NCBI RefSeq assembly: GCF_014205255.1
Contig: NZ_JACHNE010000001.1
Span: 5,394,001-5,458,000, forward strand
Length of the DNA stretch: 64,000 bases
Reading direction: 5' to 3'
Source of the DNA: Streptomyces caelestis
Lineage (GTDB): Bacteria > Actinomycetota > Actinomycetes > Streptomycetales > Streptomycetaceae
Positions within the stretch are counted from its first letter, which is position 1. Each line of letters begins with the position of its first letter. Under the pieces are notes generated by a model that did not search any database, was not told the origin of the DNA, and saw only the letters and a list, made by a program, of their open reading frames with translations. The translations under genes and the position numbers were made by a program. Positions 54,691 through 63,171 of the stretch are shown piece by piece.

Positions 54691-55704
54691 ATGGCCTCTG
54701 ACCGACCTCGCGTGCTGTCCGGAATCCAGCCCACCGCCGGCTCGTTCCACCTCGGCAACTACCTCGGCGCCGTCCGCCAGTGGGTGGCCCTGCAGGAGAC
54801 CCACGACGCGTTCTACATGGTCGTCGACCTGCACGCGATCACCATCCCGCAGGACCCGAAGGACCTGCGGGCGAACACGCGCCTGGCCGCCGCGCAGCTG
54901 CTCGCCGCGGGTCTGGACCCGGACCGCTGCACGCTCTTCGTGCAGAGCCACGTCCCCGAGCACGCCCAGCTCGCCTGGATCATGAACTGCCTCACCGGCT
55001 TCGGCGAGGCGAGCCGGATGACCCAGTTCAAGGACAAGGCCGCCAAGCAGGGCGCCGAGCGCGCCTCCGTCGGCCTGTTCACGTACCCGATCCTCCAGGT
55101 CGCGGACATCCTGCTCTACCAGGCCCATGAGGTCCCGGTCGGCGAGGACCAGCGCCAGCACGTCGAGCTCACCCGCGACCTCGCCGAGCGCTTCAACGGC
55201 CGCTTCGGTCCGACCTTCACCGTCCCGAAGCCCTACATCCTCCGGGAGACGGCGAAGATCTACGACCTCCAGGACCCGTCGATCAAGATGAGCAAGTCGG
55301 CGTCCACGCCGAAGGGCCTCATCAATCTCCTGGACGAGCCGAAGGCCACCGCCAAGAAGGTCAAGAGCGCCGTCACGGACACGGACACGGTGATCCGCTA
55401 CGACGCCGAGAACAAGCCGGGCATCAGCAACCTCCTCACGATCTACTCGACCCTCACCGGCGAGACCATCGGCGAGCTGGAGGAGAAGTACACCGGCAAG
55501 ATGTACGGCGCGCTCAAGACGGACCTCGCCGAGATCGTGGTCGAGTTCGTCACGCCGTTCCGGGAGCGCACGCAGCAGTACCTGGACGACCCGGAGACGC
55601 TCGACTCGATCCTGGCCAAGGGCGCCGAGAAGGCCCGCGCCGTCGCCGCGGAGACCCTCGCACAGACGTACGACAAGGTCGGCTTCCTGCCCGCCAAGCA
55701 CTGA
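54691..55704 (+). CDS. trpS: Tryptophanyl-tRNA synthetase
   Basis: Class I synthetase, charges tRNA-Trp. 337 residues from ATG 54691 (ATG 54682 is an alternative). The HIGH-like motif is in QPTAGSFHLGNYLGA, and the KMSKS motif is present as IKMSKSAS. TFTVPKPYILRETAKIYDLQ and SNLLTIYSTLTG fit the C-terminal half. Single gene, divergent from the decayed sigma gene. Confidence 0.96.
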   Translation: MASDRPRVLSGIQPTAGSFHLGNYLGAVRQWVALQETHDAFYMVVDLHAITIPQDPKDLRANTRLAAAQLLAAGLDPDRCTLFVQSHVPEHAQLAWIMNCLTGFGEASRMTQFKDKAAKQGAERASVGLFTYPILQVADILLYQAHEVPVGEDQRQHVELTRDLAERFNGRFGPTFTVPKPYILRETAKIYDLQDPSIKMSKSASTPKGLINLLDEPKATAKKVKSAVTDTDTVIRYDAENKPGISNLLTIYSTLTGETIGELEEKYTGKMYGALKTDLAEIVVEFVTPFRERTQQYLDDPETLDSILAKGAEKARAVAAETLAQTYDKVGFLPAKH

Positions 55705-55846
55705 ACCCGCTCCCGCGTACAGCCGTACCACCGCACAGCGCTGTACATCACTTCGGTTGCGCCTGCCTGTAACCGGGTCGTGGCCGTACAGTCGATAACC
55801 GGGTGGTCGTATCAGCGGCCCGCTAACTGAACCGACAGGAGACGAT

Positions 55847-56425
55847 GTGGGGACCGTAACGATCGGTGTCTCGATCGCGGTCCCGGAGCCTCACGGCAGC
55901 CGGCTTCAGCAGCTGCGCGCGGGCTTCGGCGACGCCGCGGCTCACGGCATCCCCACGCACGTCACCCTGCTGCCGCCGACGGAGATCGACGAGTCCGTCC
56001 TGCCGGCCGTCGAGGCGCATCTGAGCGAGGTCGCCGCGTCCGGCCGGCCGTTCCCGATGCGGCTGTCCGGCACCGGCACGTTCCGGCCCCTGTCGCCGGT
56101 GGTGTTCGTCCGGGTCGTCGCCGGCGCGGGGGCCTGCACGCGGCTCCAGGAGCAGGTCCGCGACCCCGCCGGTCCGTGCGCACGCGAACTGCAGTTCCCC
56201 TACCACCCGCACGTCACGGTGGCGCACGGCATCGAGGAGGCGGCGATGGACCGCGCCTTCGAGGAACTCGCCGACTACGAGGCCGAGTGGCCGTGCACCG
56301 GCTTCGGCCTCTACGAGCAGGGCGCCGACGGGGTGTGGCGCAAGCTGCGCGAGTTCCCCTTCGGCGGCCCGGTGGTCCCGCCCCAGGCCGGGCATGCGCA
56401 GCGCGGCTCGGTCCCCACCTGGTGA
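55847..56425 (+). CDS. 2H phosphoesterase (2'-5' RNA ligase-like)
   Basis: 192 residues from GTG 55847 with AGGAGA 6 bases upstream. The two catalytic His-x-Thr motifs are present: THVTLLPP (about residue 38) and HPHVTVAHG (about 124). Such enzymes open 2',3'-cyclic phosphates or act on 2'-5' bonds. The true substrate is unknown. It lies after trpS by 142 bases and converges on the SDR gene. Confidence 0.8.
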   Translation: MGTVTIGVSIAVPEPHGSRLQQLRAGFGDAAAHGIPTHVTLLPPTEIDESVLPAVEAHLSEVAASGRPFPMRLSGTGTFRPLSPVVFVRVVAGAGACTRLQEQVRDPAGPCARELQFPYHPHVTVAHGIEEAAMDRAFEELADYEAEWPCTGFGLYEQGADGVWRKLREFPFGGPVVPPQAGHAQRGSVPTW

Positions 56426-56437
56426 TCCGCCCGTAGA

Positions 56438-57193
56438 TCAGATCGGCAGCCGCCGGAACACCCCGCGCGGCAGGTGCCGCAGCGCCGCCATCACCACGCG
56501 CAGCGCGCCCGGCACCCACACCGTCTCCGAGCGGCGCCGCAGCCCCAGCTCGACGGCCGTCGCCACCGCCTCGGGCGTGGTCGCGAGGGGTGCCTCGGGC
56601 AGGTCGGCGGTCATCCGCGTCCGGACGAAGCCGGGGCGTACGACCATGACGTGCACGCCCGTGCCGTGCAGCGCGTCGCCCAGGCCCTGCGCGAAGGCGT
56701 CGAGGCCTGCCTTGCTGGAGCCGTAGATGAAGTTCGCGCGGCGGGCCCGCTCGCCCGCGACGGAGGACATGACGACCAGCGAGCCATGCCCCTGGGACTG
56801 GAGCGCGCGGGCGCACACCAGGCCGGCCGAGACCGCGCCGGTGTAGTTGGTCTGCGCGACCCGCACCGCCGCCTCCGGATTGCGCTCGTCGCGGGCCTGG
56901 TCGCCGAGGAGGCCGAAGGCGAGCAGCACCATGTCGATGTCGCCCTCGGCGAAGACCTTGCCGAGCACGGCGTCGTGGGAGGTGGGATCGAGCGCGTCGA
57001 AGGCGACGGTGTGCACGTCGGCCCCGAGCCCGCGCAGCTGCCCGGCGGCCTCCTCCAGGGCGGGTGACGGGCGGCCGGCCAGCCAGACCGTGCGGGTGCG
57101 GCGGGCGATCAGCCGGCGGGCGGTGGCCAGCGCGATCTCCGACGTACCGCCGAGGACGAGCAGGGACTGGGGGAGACCGAAGGCGTCCTTCAT
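56438..57193 (-). CDS. dprE2: DprE2-like SDR reductase (decaprenyl-P-ulose 2-reductase)
   Basis: 251-residue short-chain dehydrogenase. NAD motif LVLGGTSEIALATARRL, catalytic FIYGSSKAGLDAFAQGL (Tyr-x3-Lys) and VVRPGFVRTRMT. ATG 57193 has AGGAG 5-6 bases upstream. It is paired with a DprE1-like FAD oxidoreductase on the same strand, as in the two-step epimerisation of decaprenylphosphoryl ribose to decaprenylphosphoryl arabinose. SDR family is certain. DprE2 function is inferred from pairing and neighbours. Confidence 0.82.
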   Translation of the reverse strand: MKDAFGLPQSLLVLGGTSEIALATARRLIARRTRTVWLAGRPSPALEEAAGQLRGLGADVHTVAFDALDPTSHDAVLGKVFAEGDIDMVLLAFGLLGDQARDERNPEAAVRVAQTNYTGAVSAGLVCARALQSQGHGSLVVMSSVAGERARRANFIYGSSKAGLDAFAQGLGDALHGTGVHVMVVRPGFVRTRMTADLPEAPLATTPEAVATAVELGLRRRSETVWVPGALRVVMAALRHLPRGVFRRLPI

Positions 57194-57239
57194 GACAGCT
57201 CCTAGAGGTTGCCTGGTGTGCCTGTGCCTGTGTCTGTGC

Positions 57240-58622
57240 TTAGAGGCCGAGGCGGCGGGACAGATCGGAGGTGAAGACCCCGTGCGGATCCAGTTCCGCC
57301 CGCAGTTCCCGGAATTCGTCCAGCCGCGGGTACATCGCCGCGAGCAGTTCCGGGCGCAGCCGGGCGTCCTTGGCGAGGTAGACGCGTCCGCCGGCGGTGG
57401 CGACCTCCTCGTCGAGTTCGTCGAGGAACGCGCCGAGGCCGGGCAGGCCCGCCGGGATGTCCAGCGCCAGCGTCCAGCCCGGCACCGGGAACGACAGCCA
57501 GCCCGGGTCGGATTCCCCGAAGCGCTTGAGGACGGCCAGGAAGGACGGGCAGCGGCGTTCGGAGATCCGGCGCACGATGCGGCGCAGGGCGTCCTCCTGG
57601 CCGTAGCCGACGACGAACTGGTACTGCACGAAGCCGCCCCGGCCGTAGACGCGGTTCCAGTGGGGGACGCCGTCCAGAGGGTGGAAGAAGGCGGAGATGC
57701 GCTGGAGTTGGCCGGCACGCGCGCGGGGGGCCTTGTGGTACCAGAGCTCGTTGAAGAGGCCCACGGTCGTGCGGGTGAGCAGGCCCTCGGGGAGGAGACA
57801 GGGGGCGGCCGGGAGGCGCGAGGTGCGGAAGGACAGCGGGTCCCGGCGCATACGGGCGGGCAGTGCGTCCAGGGGTGCGTGGTCGCCTCGGGTGAGGACC
57901 GCGCGGCCGGTGGACGCGCCCCGGGCCAGCAGGTCGATCCAGGCGACCGAGTAGCGGTAGCGGTGGTCGGTGGCCGCCAGCCGGGCCATCAGGTCGTCGA
58001 GATTCGCCGCGCGTTCGGTGTCGACCGACATCAGCGAGGTCTCGACCGGCTGGAGCCGGATGGTCACGGTGAGGATCACACCGGTCAGTCCCATGCCGCC
58101 CGCGGTGGCGTCGAACAGGGGCGTGCCGGGGATCACCGTGCGGATCTCGCCGTCGGCGGTGAGCAGTTCGAAGGCCAGCACGTGCCGCGAGAACGAGCCC
58201 GAGACGTGGTGGTTCTTGCCGTGGATGTCGGCGCCGATCGCCCCGCCGACGGTGACGTAGCGCGTGCCGGGGGTGACCGGTACGAACCAGCCGAGCGGCA
58301 GCAGCACCTCCATCAGCCGGTGCAGGGAGACGCCCGCGTCACACAGTACGGTGCCGCCGTCGGCGTCGATCGCGTGGACGCGGTCCAGGCCCGTCATGTC
58401 GAGCACGGACCCGCCCGCGTTCTGCGCCGCGTCCCCGTACGCCCGTCCCAGGCCCCGGGGGATCCCGCCGCGCGCCCCGCAGTCGCGGACGGCCGCCGCG
58501 GCCTCCTCGTAGGTCCGCGGGCGGATGAGCCGGGCGGCGGTGGGAGCGGTGCGGCCCCAGCCGGTGACGGTGGTGTGGTCCAGGCCCGTGACGTCCGGGA
58601 CGGAATCGGTGTCGGCAGACAT
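57240..58622 (-). CDS. dprE1: DprE1-like FAD oxidoreductase
   Basis: 460 residues from ATG 58622, essentially the length of mycobacterial DprE1. FAD-binding PCMH domain with GIPRGLGRAYGDAAQNAGG and VGGAIGADIHGKNHHVSGSF (flavin-contacting GxDIHGKNHH). The C-terminal ALO-like domain shows GGFVQYQFVVGYG and LAKDARLRPELLAAMYP. It would oxidise decaprenylphosphoryl-beta-D-ribose at C2 before DprE2 reduces the keto intermediate. It is divergent from the PAP2-UbiA-GtrA genes with 133 bases between. Confidence 0.85.
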   Translation of the reverse strand: MSADTDSVPDVTGLDHTTVTGWGRTAPTAARLIRPRTYEEAAAAVRDCGARGGIPRGLGRAYGDAAQNAGGSVLDMTGLDRVHAIDADGGTVLCDAGVSLHRLMEVLLPLGWFVPVTPGTRYVTVGGAIGADIHGKNHHVSGSFSRHVLAFELLTADGEIRTVIPGTPLFDATAGGMGLTGVILTVTIRLQPVETSLMSVDTERAANLDDLMARLAATDHRYRYSVAWIDLLARGASTGRAVLTRGDHAPLDALPARMRRDPLSFRTSRLPAAPCLLPEGLLTRTTVGLFNELWYHKAPRARAGQLQRISAFFHPLDGVPHWNRVYGRGGFVQYQFVVGYGQEDALRRIVRRISERRCPSFLAVLKRFGESDPGWLSFPVPGWTLALDIPAGLPGLGAFLDELDEEVATAGGRVYLAKDARLRPELLAAMYPRLDEFRELRAELDPHGVFTSDLSRRLGL

Positions 58623-58755
58623 GTCCGTGACCGTAGCGCCCCCATGTGAGCTATTAGTTCGAGAACATGGCGACTCTCCCCGAAACGGGTGATTAATGGG
58701 ATGTCGCTCAATATTGCCGGAGTTCGGGCCAGGTGGGCGTGAACAGTGAGTCCAC

Positions 58756-59277
58756 ATGGACGACCTCGACGACCTGCACGACATGGACCACCGGATCGTT
58801 TCGGCGCTCAGGGCGTGCGGCACCGACCCGCGCGTGGCCGGCGCCGCGCGCGCCCTGTCCTGGGCGGGGGAACACGCGGCGCTGTGGCTGGCGGCGGGGC
58901 TCGCCGGCGCCGCCGTGGACCGCGGACGGCGCGGCGCCTGGCTGCGCGGCACGGCCCTCACCGCGGGGGCGCACCTGGTCAGCATGGGGGTGAAACGGGT
59001 CGTGCGCCGCCCGCGCCCCGCGCACGTCGAGCCCCTGGTGCGCACCGCCGGCCGGCACTCCTTCCCCAGCTCGCACGCCACCTCCGCCGCTGCCGCCGCC
59101 GTCGCCTTCGGCGCCCTGGGAGCGCACGCGATCCCGCCGCTCGCCGCCGCCGTGTGCGTCTCGCGCCTGGTGGTCGGCGTCCACTACCCCTCGGACGTCG
59201 CGGCGGGGGCGGCCCTCGGCGCGCTCACGGCCCGGCTCGGCGCCCGCTGGATGAGGGGAGAGACCCACCATGACTGA
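58756..59277 (+). CDS. PAP2-family phosphatase (decaprenyl-P-phosphoribose phosphatase-like)
   Basis: 173 residues, several membrane segments. The three PAP2 motifs are complete: KRVVRRPRP, FPSSHATS and SRLVVGVHYPSD. Placed directly before a UbiA-type phosphoribosyl transferase, it is the likely phosphatase removing the 5-phosphate from decaprenyl-phosphoryl-5-phosphoribose (Rv3807c role). The TGA lies beyond the next ATG, an 8-base overlap. Confidence 0.82.
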   Translation: MDDLDDLHDMDHRIVSALRACGTDPRVAGAARALSWAGEHAALWLAAGLAGAAVDRGRRGAWLRGTALTAGAHLVSMGVKRVVRRPRPAHVEPLVRTAGRHSFPSSHATSAAAAAVAFGALGAHAIPPLAAAVCVSRLVVGVHYPSDVAAGAALGALTARLGARWMRGETHHD

Positions 59278-60214
59278 GACGGCCATCCTGCGGCAGCGCA
59301 CCCCCCAGGAGCGGCCCGCGCCACCCCGCGAGGGCGGTCTCCTGGCCGGTCTCCTCCGGACCGCGCGGCCCAGGCAGTGGGTGAAGAACGTCCTCGTGGT
59401 CGCCGCCCCGGCGGCCGCCGGCGAGCTCTTCTCCCGGTACGCCCTGACCCAACTCGCCCTCGTCTTCGTCCTCTTCACCGCCTGCGCCGTCGCCGTCTAC
59501 CTCGTCAACGACGCCCGCGACGCCGAAGCCGACCGCGCCCACCCCACCAAGCGGCACCGCCCGGTCGCCGCCGGACAGGTCCCCGTGCCCGTCGCCTACG
59601 CCGTCGGCGGCTGCCTCGGCCTGCTCGCGCCCGCCGCCGCGGCCTGGCTCTGCTCCCCGGACGTCGCCGCCCTGCTGACCGCCTACCTCGGAATGCAACT
59701 GGCCTACTGCGTCAGCCTCAAGCACGTCCTCGTCGTCGACCTCGCCGTCGTCACGACCGGCTTCCTGATGCGGGCGATGGTCGGCGGGCTCGCCCTCGGC
59801 ATCCCGCTCTCGCGCTGGTTCCTGATCACGACAGGGTTCGGCGCGCTGTTCATGGTGTCCGCCAAGCGCTACTCCGAAGCCGTGCAGATGGCCGGAAAAG
59901 CGGGCGCCACCCGCGCGTTGCTCACCGAGTACACCACCGGCTACCTCCGCTTCGTCTGGCAGCTCGCCGCCGGTGCCGCCGTCCTCGGCTACTGCCTGTG
60001 GGCCATGGAGGAGGGCGGCGTCCCGCACACCAGCGTGCTGCCCTGGCGGCAACTGTCCATGGTCGCCTTCATCCTCGCCGTCCTGAGGTACGCCGTCTTC
60101 GCCGACCGTGGCACGGCCGGCGAACCCGAGGACGTCGTCCTGCGCGACCGGGCGCTCGCCCTCATCGGCCTGGTGTGGGTGGCGATGTACGGCCTGGCGG
60201 TGGCCAATTGGTGA
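59270..60214 (+). CDS. UbiA-type decaprenyl-phosphate phosphoribosyltransferase
   Basis: 314 residues, about eight to nine membrane segments. The Asp-rich prenyl/PRPP motif is YLVNDARDAEADRAHPTKR (NDxxDxxxD), followed by HRPVAAGQVP. A second motif region follows near SLKHVLVVDLAVV. It fits DPPR synthase (Rv3806c): transfer of phosphoribose from PRPP to decaprenyl phosphate. Its TGA overlaps the GtrA GTG by 4 bases. Confidence 0.85.
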   Translation: MTETAILRQRTPQERPAPPREGGLLAGLLRTARPRQWVKNVLVVAAPAAAGELFSRYALTQLALVFVLFTACAVAVYLVNDARDAEADRAHPTKRHRPVAAGQVPVPVAYAVGGCLGLLAPAAAAWLCSPDVAALLTAYLGMQLAYCVSLKHVLVVDLAVVTTGFLMRAMVGGLALGIPLSRWFLITTGFGALFMVSAKRYSEAVQMAGKAGATRALLTEYTTGYLRFVWQLAAGAAVLGYCLWAMEEGGVPHTSVLPWRQLSMVAFILAVLRYAVFADRGTAGEPEDVVLRDRALALIGLVWVAMYGLAVANW

Positions 60215-60663
60215 CCACGCGCGCGTGGTCGGGCCCCACGGCCCCCTGCCGCCGGGAGCTCCTGGGCTTCGCCACCGTCGGTCTCCTCGCCTACGCCGTC
60301 GACCTGGCCCTCTTCACGTACCTGCGCGGCCCCGCCGGACTCGGCCCGCTCACCGCCAAGTCCCTCTCCTTCGTGGCCGCCTGCTCGGTCGCCTACGCGG
60401 GCAACGCCCTCGGCACCTACCGGACCACCCGGGCCCGGGGCCTGCGCCCGTACGCCGCCTTCGTCGCGGTGAACCTCGCCGGTGCCGCCGTCCAACTGCT
60501 CTGCCTCGCCGTCAGCCACTACGGCCTCGGCCTCACCTCCCAGCGCGCGGACACTGTCTCCGGCGCGGTCATCGGCATGGCGCTGGCAACGATTCTGCGG
60601 TTCTGGGGTACCCGTACATGGGTCTTCCGGGCGGAGGGCAGAGTCGGATCATGGACTGGCTGA
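60211..60663 (+). CDS. GtrA-like membrane protein
   Basis: 150 residues from GTG 60211. About four membrane segments and the family pattern RELLGFATVGLLAYAVDLAL, then FRFWGTRTWVFR-like end (RFWGTRTWVF). In mycobacteria a GtrA protein (Rv3789) is linked to DPA metabolism near dprE1, and here it completes the same gene set. It overlaps the YihY gene by 13 bases. Confidence 0.82.
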   Translation: MTTRAWSGPTAPCRRELLGFATVGLLAYAVDLALFTYLRGPAGLGPLTAKSLSFVAACSVAYAGNALGTYRTTRARGLRPYAAFVAVNLAGAAVQLLCLAVSHYGLGLTSQRADTVSGAVIGMALATILRFWGTRTWVFRAEGRVGSWTG

Positions 60664-61568
60664 AAAAGCTCCCGGTCATCGGGCCGTGGGCGGCACGGCT
60701 GATGATCACCCACGCGTGGCGGTCGTACGAGCGGCTGGACCGCGTGAAGTGGACGCGGCTGGCCGCCGCGATGACCTTCACGAGTTTCGTGGCGCTGTTC
60801 CCGCTGCTGACGGTGTCCGCCACCATCGCGGCCGCCACGCTCGGCACGGCGCAGCAGGACAAGCTCCAGGACAAGATCGCCGAGCAGGTGCCCGGCATAT
60901 CCGACCAGCTGGACATCGCCGGCCTCGTGGAGAACGCCGGCACGATCGGCCTCATCGCGGGCGCCCTGCTGCTGTTCACCGGCATCAACTGGGCCGGCTC
61001 GATGCGCGAGTGCCTGCGCGCGGTGTGGGAGCTGCCCGACGAGGAGGAGAACCCGGCCCTGCGCTACGCCAAGGACGCGGGCGTCCTGATCGGCCTCGGC
61101 GGCGCGCTCCTGGTCACCATCGCCGCCTCCACCGTCGCCTCCGCGATGATCAGCTGGATCAACCGGCAGCTGGGCATCGACGAGGGCGGCTGGAGCGGGG
61201 TCCTGCTGCACATCGCCGCGTTCCTGATCGCCGTGCTCACCGATTTCCTGCTGCTGCTCTACGTCCTGACGCTGCTGCCCGGCGTCGAGCCGACGCGCCA
61301 CCGCCTGTTCGTGGCGGCGTTGACCGGCGCGGTCGGCTTCGAGCTGCTGAAGCTGCTGCTCAGCGGCTATCTCCAGGGCGTGGCCGCGAAGAGCATGTAC
61401 GGCGCGTTCGGCGTGCCCGTCGCCCTGCTGCTGTGGATCAACTTCACCTCGAAGCTGGTGCTGTTCTGCGCCTCCTGGACGGCGACGCAGAGCAAGGAGG
61501 AGGAACTGCCGGACGTCACGGGCGAGTCCGGCGGCGCACCAGATCCGGCAGCGGCCAGCGGCGGTTGA
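60651..61568 (+). CDS. YihY/virulence factor BrkB family membrane protein
   Basis: 305 residues from ATG 60651. Five or six membrane segments with family landmarks AAAMTFTSFVALFPLLTV, GAFGVPVALLLWINFTSKLV and a C-terminal charged tail. Often misnamed ribonuclease BN; function is unknown. Its last 53 bases overlap the convergent carboxypeptidase stop region (61516-61568). Confidence 0.85.
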   Translation: MDWLKKLPVIGPWAARLMITHAWRSYERLDRVKWTRLAAAMTFTSFVALFPLLTVSATIAAATLGTAQQDKLQDKIAEQVPGISDQLDIAGLVENAGTIGLIAGALLLFTGINWAGSMRECLRAVWELPDEEENPALRYAKDAGVLIGLGGALLVTIAASTVASAMISWINRQLGIDEGGWSGVLLHIAAFLIAVLTDFLLLLYVLTLLPGVEPTRHRLFVAALTGAVGFELLKLLLSGYLQGVAAKSMYGAFGVPVALLLWINFTSKLVLFCASWTATQSKEEELPDVTGESGGAPDPAAASGG

Positions 61569-62817
61569 CCAGGAACGCGCCGCCCGCGAGCAGCACCAGC
61601 ACACCGCCCGTGATGCCGAGCGCGATCCCGATGCCGCTGGAGCCGTTCGCGGCCGGGGCGCTGGCCACCGGGCCGGTCCCGGCCGTGCCGCTGCCGCCGA
61701 CCCCGGAGCCACCGGCCTCGCCGGAGGGGTCCCCGCCGGGCTGGGCACTGGCCTGGGCGGCGCTCTTGGGCGGCACCAGCTCGCCCACGGGCTGCACCTT
61801 CCCGGCCGCCTTGAAACCCCAGTCGAACAGCCGCGCGGTCTCCTTGTAGACCTCGTTGTACCCGTCCTTCTCCGGGTTCATCACCGTGACCAGCAACACC
61901 TTGCCGTTCCGCTCGGCGACACCGGTGAAGGTGGCGCCCGCGTTGGTGGTGTTGCCGTTCTTGATGCCGGCGATGCCCTGGTAGACGGGCAGGTCCGCGT
62001 CGCCGCTCAGCAGCCGGTTGGTGTTCTGGATCTCGAAGGGCTTGCGGACCGTCTTGCCCTTCTTGTCCTTCTTCGTCTCGCCGGGGAACTTCGCACTGAC
62101 CGTCGAGGCGTACTCGCGGAAGTCCTTCTTCTGGAGCCCCGAGCGGGCGATCAGCGTCAGGTCGTACGCGGAGGAGACCTGCCCCTCGGCGTCGTAGCCG
62201 TCCGGGCTGACGACGTTCGTGTCGAGGGCCTGGAGCTCCTCGGCGTGCTCGTTCATCTCCCTGACGGTGTTCTTGACGCCCTTGTTCATCGCGGACAGCA
62301 CGTGCACGGCGTCGTTGCCGGAGCGCAGGAAGACGCCGAGCCACAGGTCGTGCACGGTGTAGGTCTCGTCTTCCTTGATCCCGACCATGCTGGAGCCCGA
62401 GCCTATGCCCGCCAGGTCGGAGGGGGTGACCTTGTGCTCGGCCGTCCTCGGGAACTTCGGCAGCAGCGTGTCCGCGAACAGCATCTTCAGCGTGCTCGCC
62501 GGGGCCAGCCGCCAGTGCGCGTTGTGCGCGGCCAGCACGTCACCGGACTCGGCGTCGGCGACGATCCAGGAGCGGGCGGTCACGTCCTTCGGCAGCACCG
62601 GCACGCCGCTCGCGAGGTTCACCTGCGTCCCCGGCTGCCCGAGCCGGGCGCCGCCCACGGTCGACATCGACGCCGGGGGAGTCGCCGACGGGCTCGCCGA
62701 CGGACTGCCCGAAGGGCTCGGAGCCGCGACGGCCGCGGGTGCGGCCAGGGCGAGGGACGACAGGACGGCGGAGGTGACCAGCAGGGATCGCCTGACGGTC
62801 TTCTTCGGAGCGGGCAC
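61516..62817 (-). CDS. D-alanyl-D-alanine carboxypeptidase (S11 family)
   Basis: 433 residues from GTG 62817. A signal segment (about 8-33) is followed by a Ser/Pro/Ala linker and a penicillin-binding S11 domain: Ser108-x-x-Lys111 (APASTLKMLF), Ser167-Gly-Asn169 and Lys287-Asn-Gly289 where KTG is usual. A Gly/Ser-rich stretch and a C-terminal membrane anchor (about 400-420) ending LVRRRTRP follow. It removes terminal D-Ala from peptidoglycan stems. No Shine-Dalgarno precedes the GTG. TACGTT (62829-62824) lies 6 bases before it, so a leaderless mRNA is likely. Confidence 0.85.
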   Translation of the reverse strand: MPAPKKTVRRSLLVTSAVLSSLALAAPAAVAAPSPSGSPSASPSATPPASMSTVGGARLGQPGTQVNLASGVPVLPKDVTARSWIVADAESGDVLAAHNAHWRLAPASTLKMLFADTLLPKFPRTAEHKVTPSDLAGIGSGSSMVGIKEDETYTVHDLWLGVFLRSGNDAVHVLSAMNKGVKNTVREMNEHAEELQALDTNVVSPDGYDAEGQVSSAYDLTLIARSGLQKKDFREYASTVSAKFPGETKKDKKGKTVRKPFEIQNTNRLLSGDADLPVYQGIAGIKNGNTTNAGATFTGVAERNGKVLLVTVMNPEKDGYNEVYKETARLFDWGFKAAGKVQPVGELVPPKSAAQASAQPGGDPSGEAGGSGVGGSGTAGTGPVASAPAANGSSGIGIALGITGGVLVLLAGGAFLVNRRWPLPDLVRRRTRP

Positions 62818-62908
62818 GATCGGAAACGTACATGCCCTACGGGGGGAAGTCCCGCCGGTGCCCCCACCCCGGGAACGGAACCGGACAGACTCTGGCGATA
62901 CTGGTCTC

Positions 62909-63148
62909 ATGAAGCTCAGCCGCCCCGTCTCCTGGTTCCTGCTCGCCTTCGGGGTGTGGAGCTGGGTCATCTGGATCACTTTCGTCAAGAACCTTGTCAA
63001 GGACAGCAGCGGGCTCGCCTTCGACGACGGTCATCCCACGGCGTACTTCTGGGTGCACCTGCTGCTCGCCGTCGTCTCCTTCGTATGGGGGACGGCGATC
63101 GGGGCCATCGGGTTGCGTGGTCTGCGCGCACTGCGCCGGACGTCATAA
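62909..63148 (+). CDS. SCO4848-type small membrane protein
   Basis: 79 residues, ATG 62909, with two membrane segments (about 7-27 and 45-68) joined by a polar loop (DDGHPTAYFW) and an Arg-rich end (RGLRALRRTS). Matches my memory of the SCO4848 membrane protein family next to a D,D-carboxypeptidase. Function unknown. Confidence 0.78.
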   Translation: MKLSRPVSWFLLAFGVWSWVIWITFVKNLVKDSSGLAFDDGHPTAYFWVHLLLAVVSFVWGTAIGAIGLRGLRALRRTS

Positions 63149-63171
63149 CGGCAATCGGGAGACACGACACC

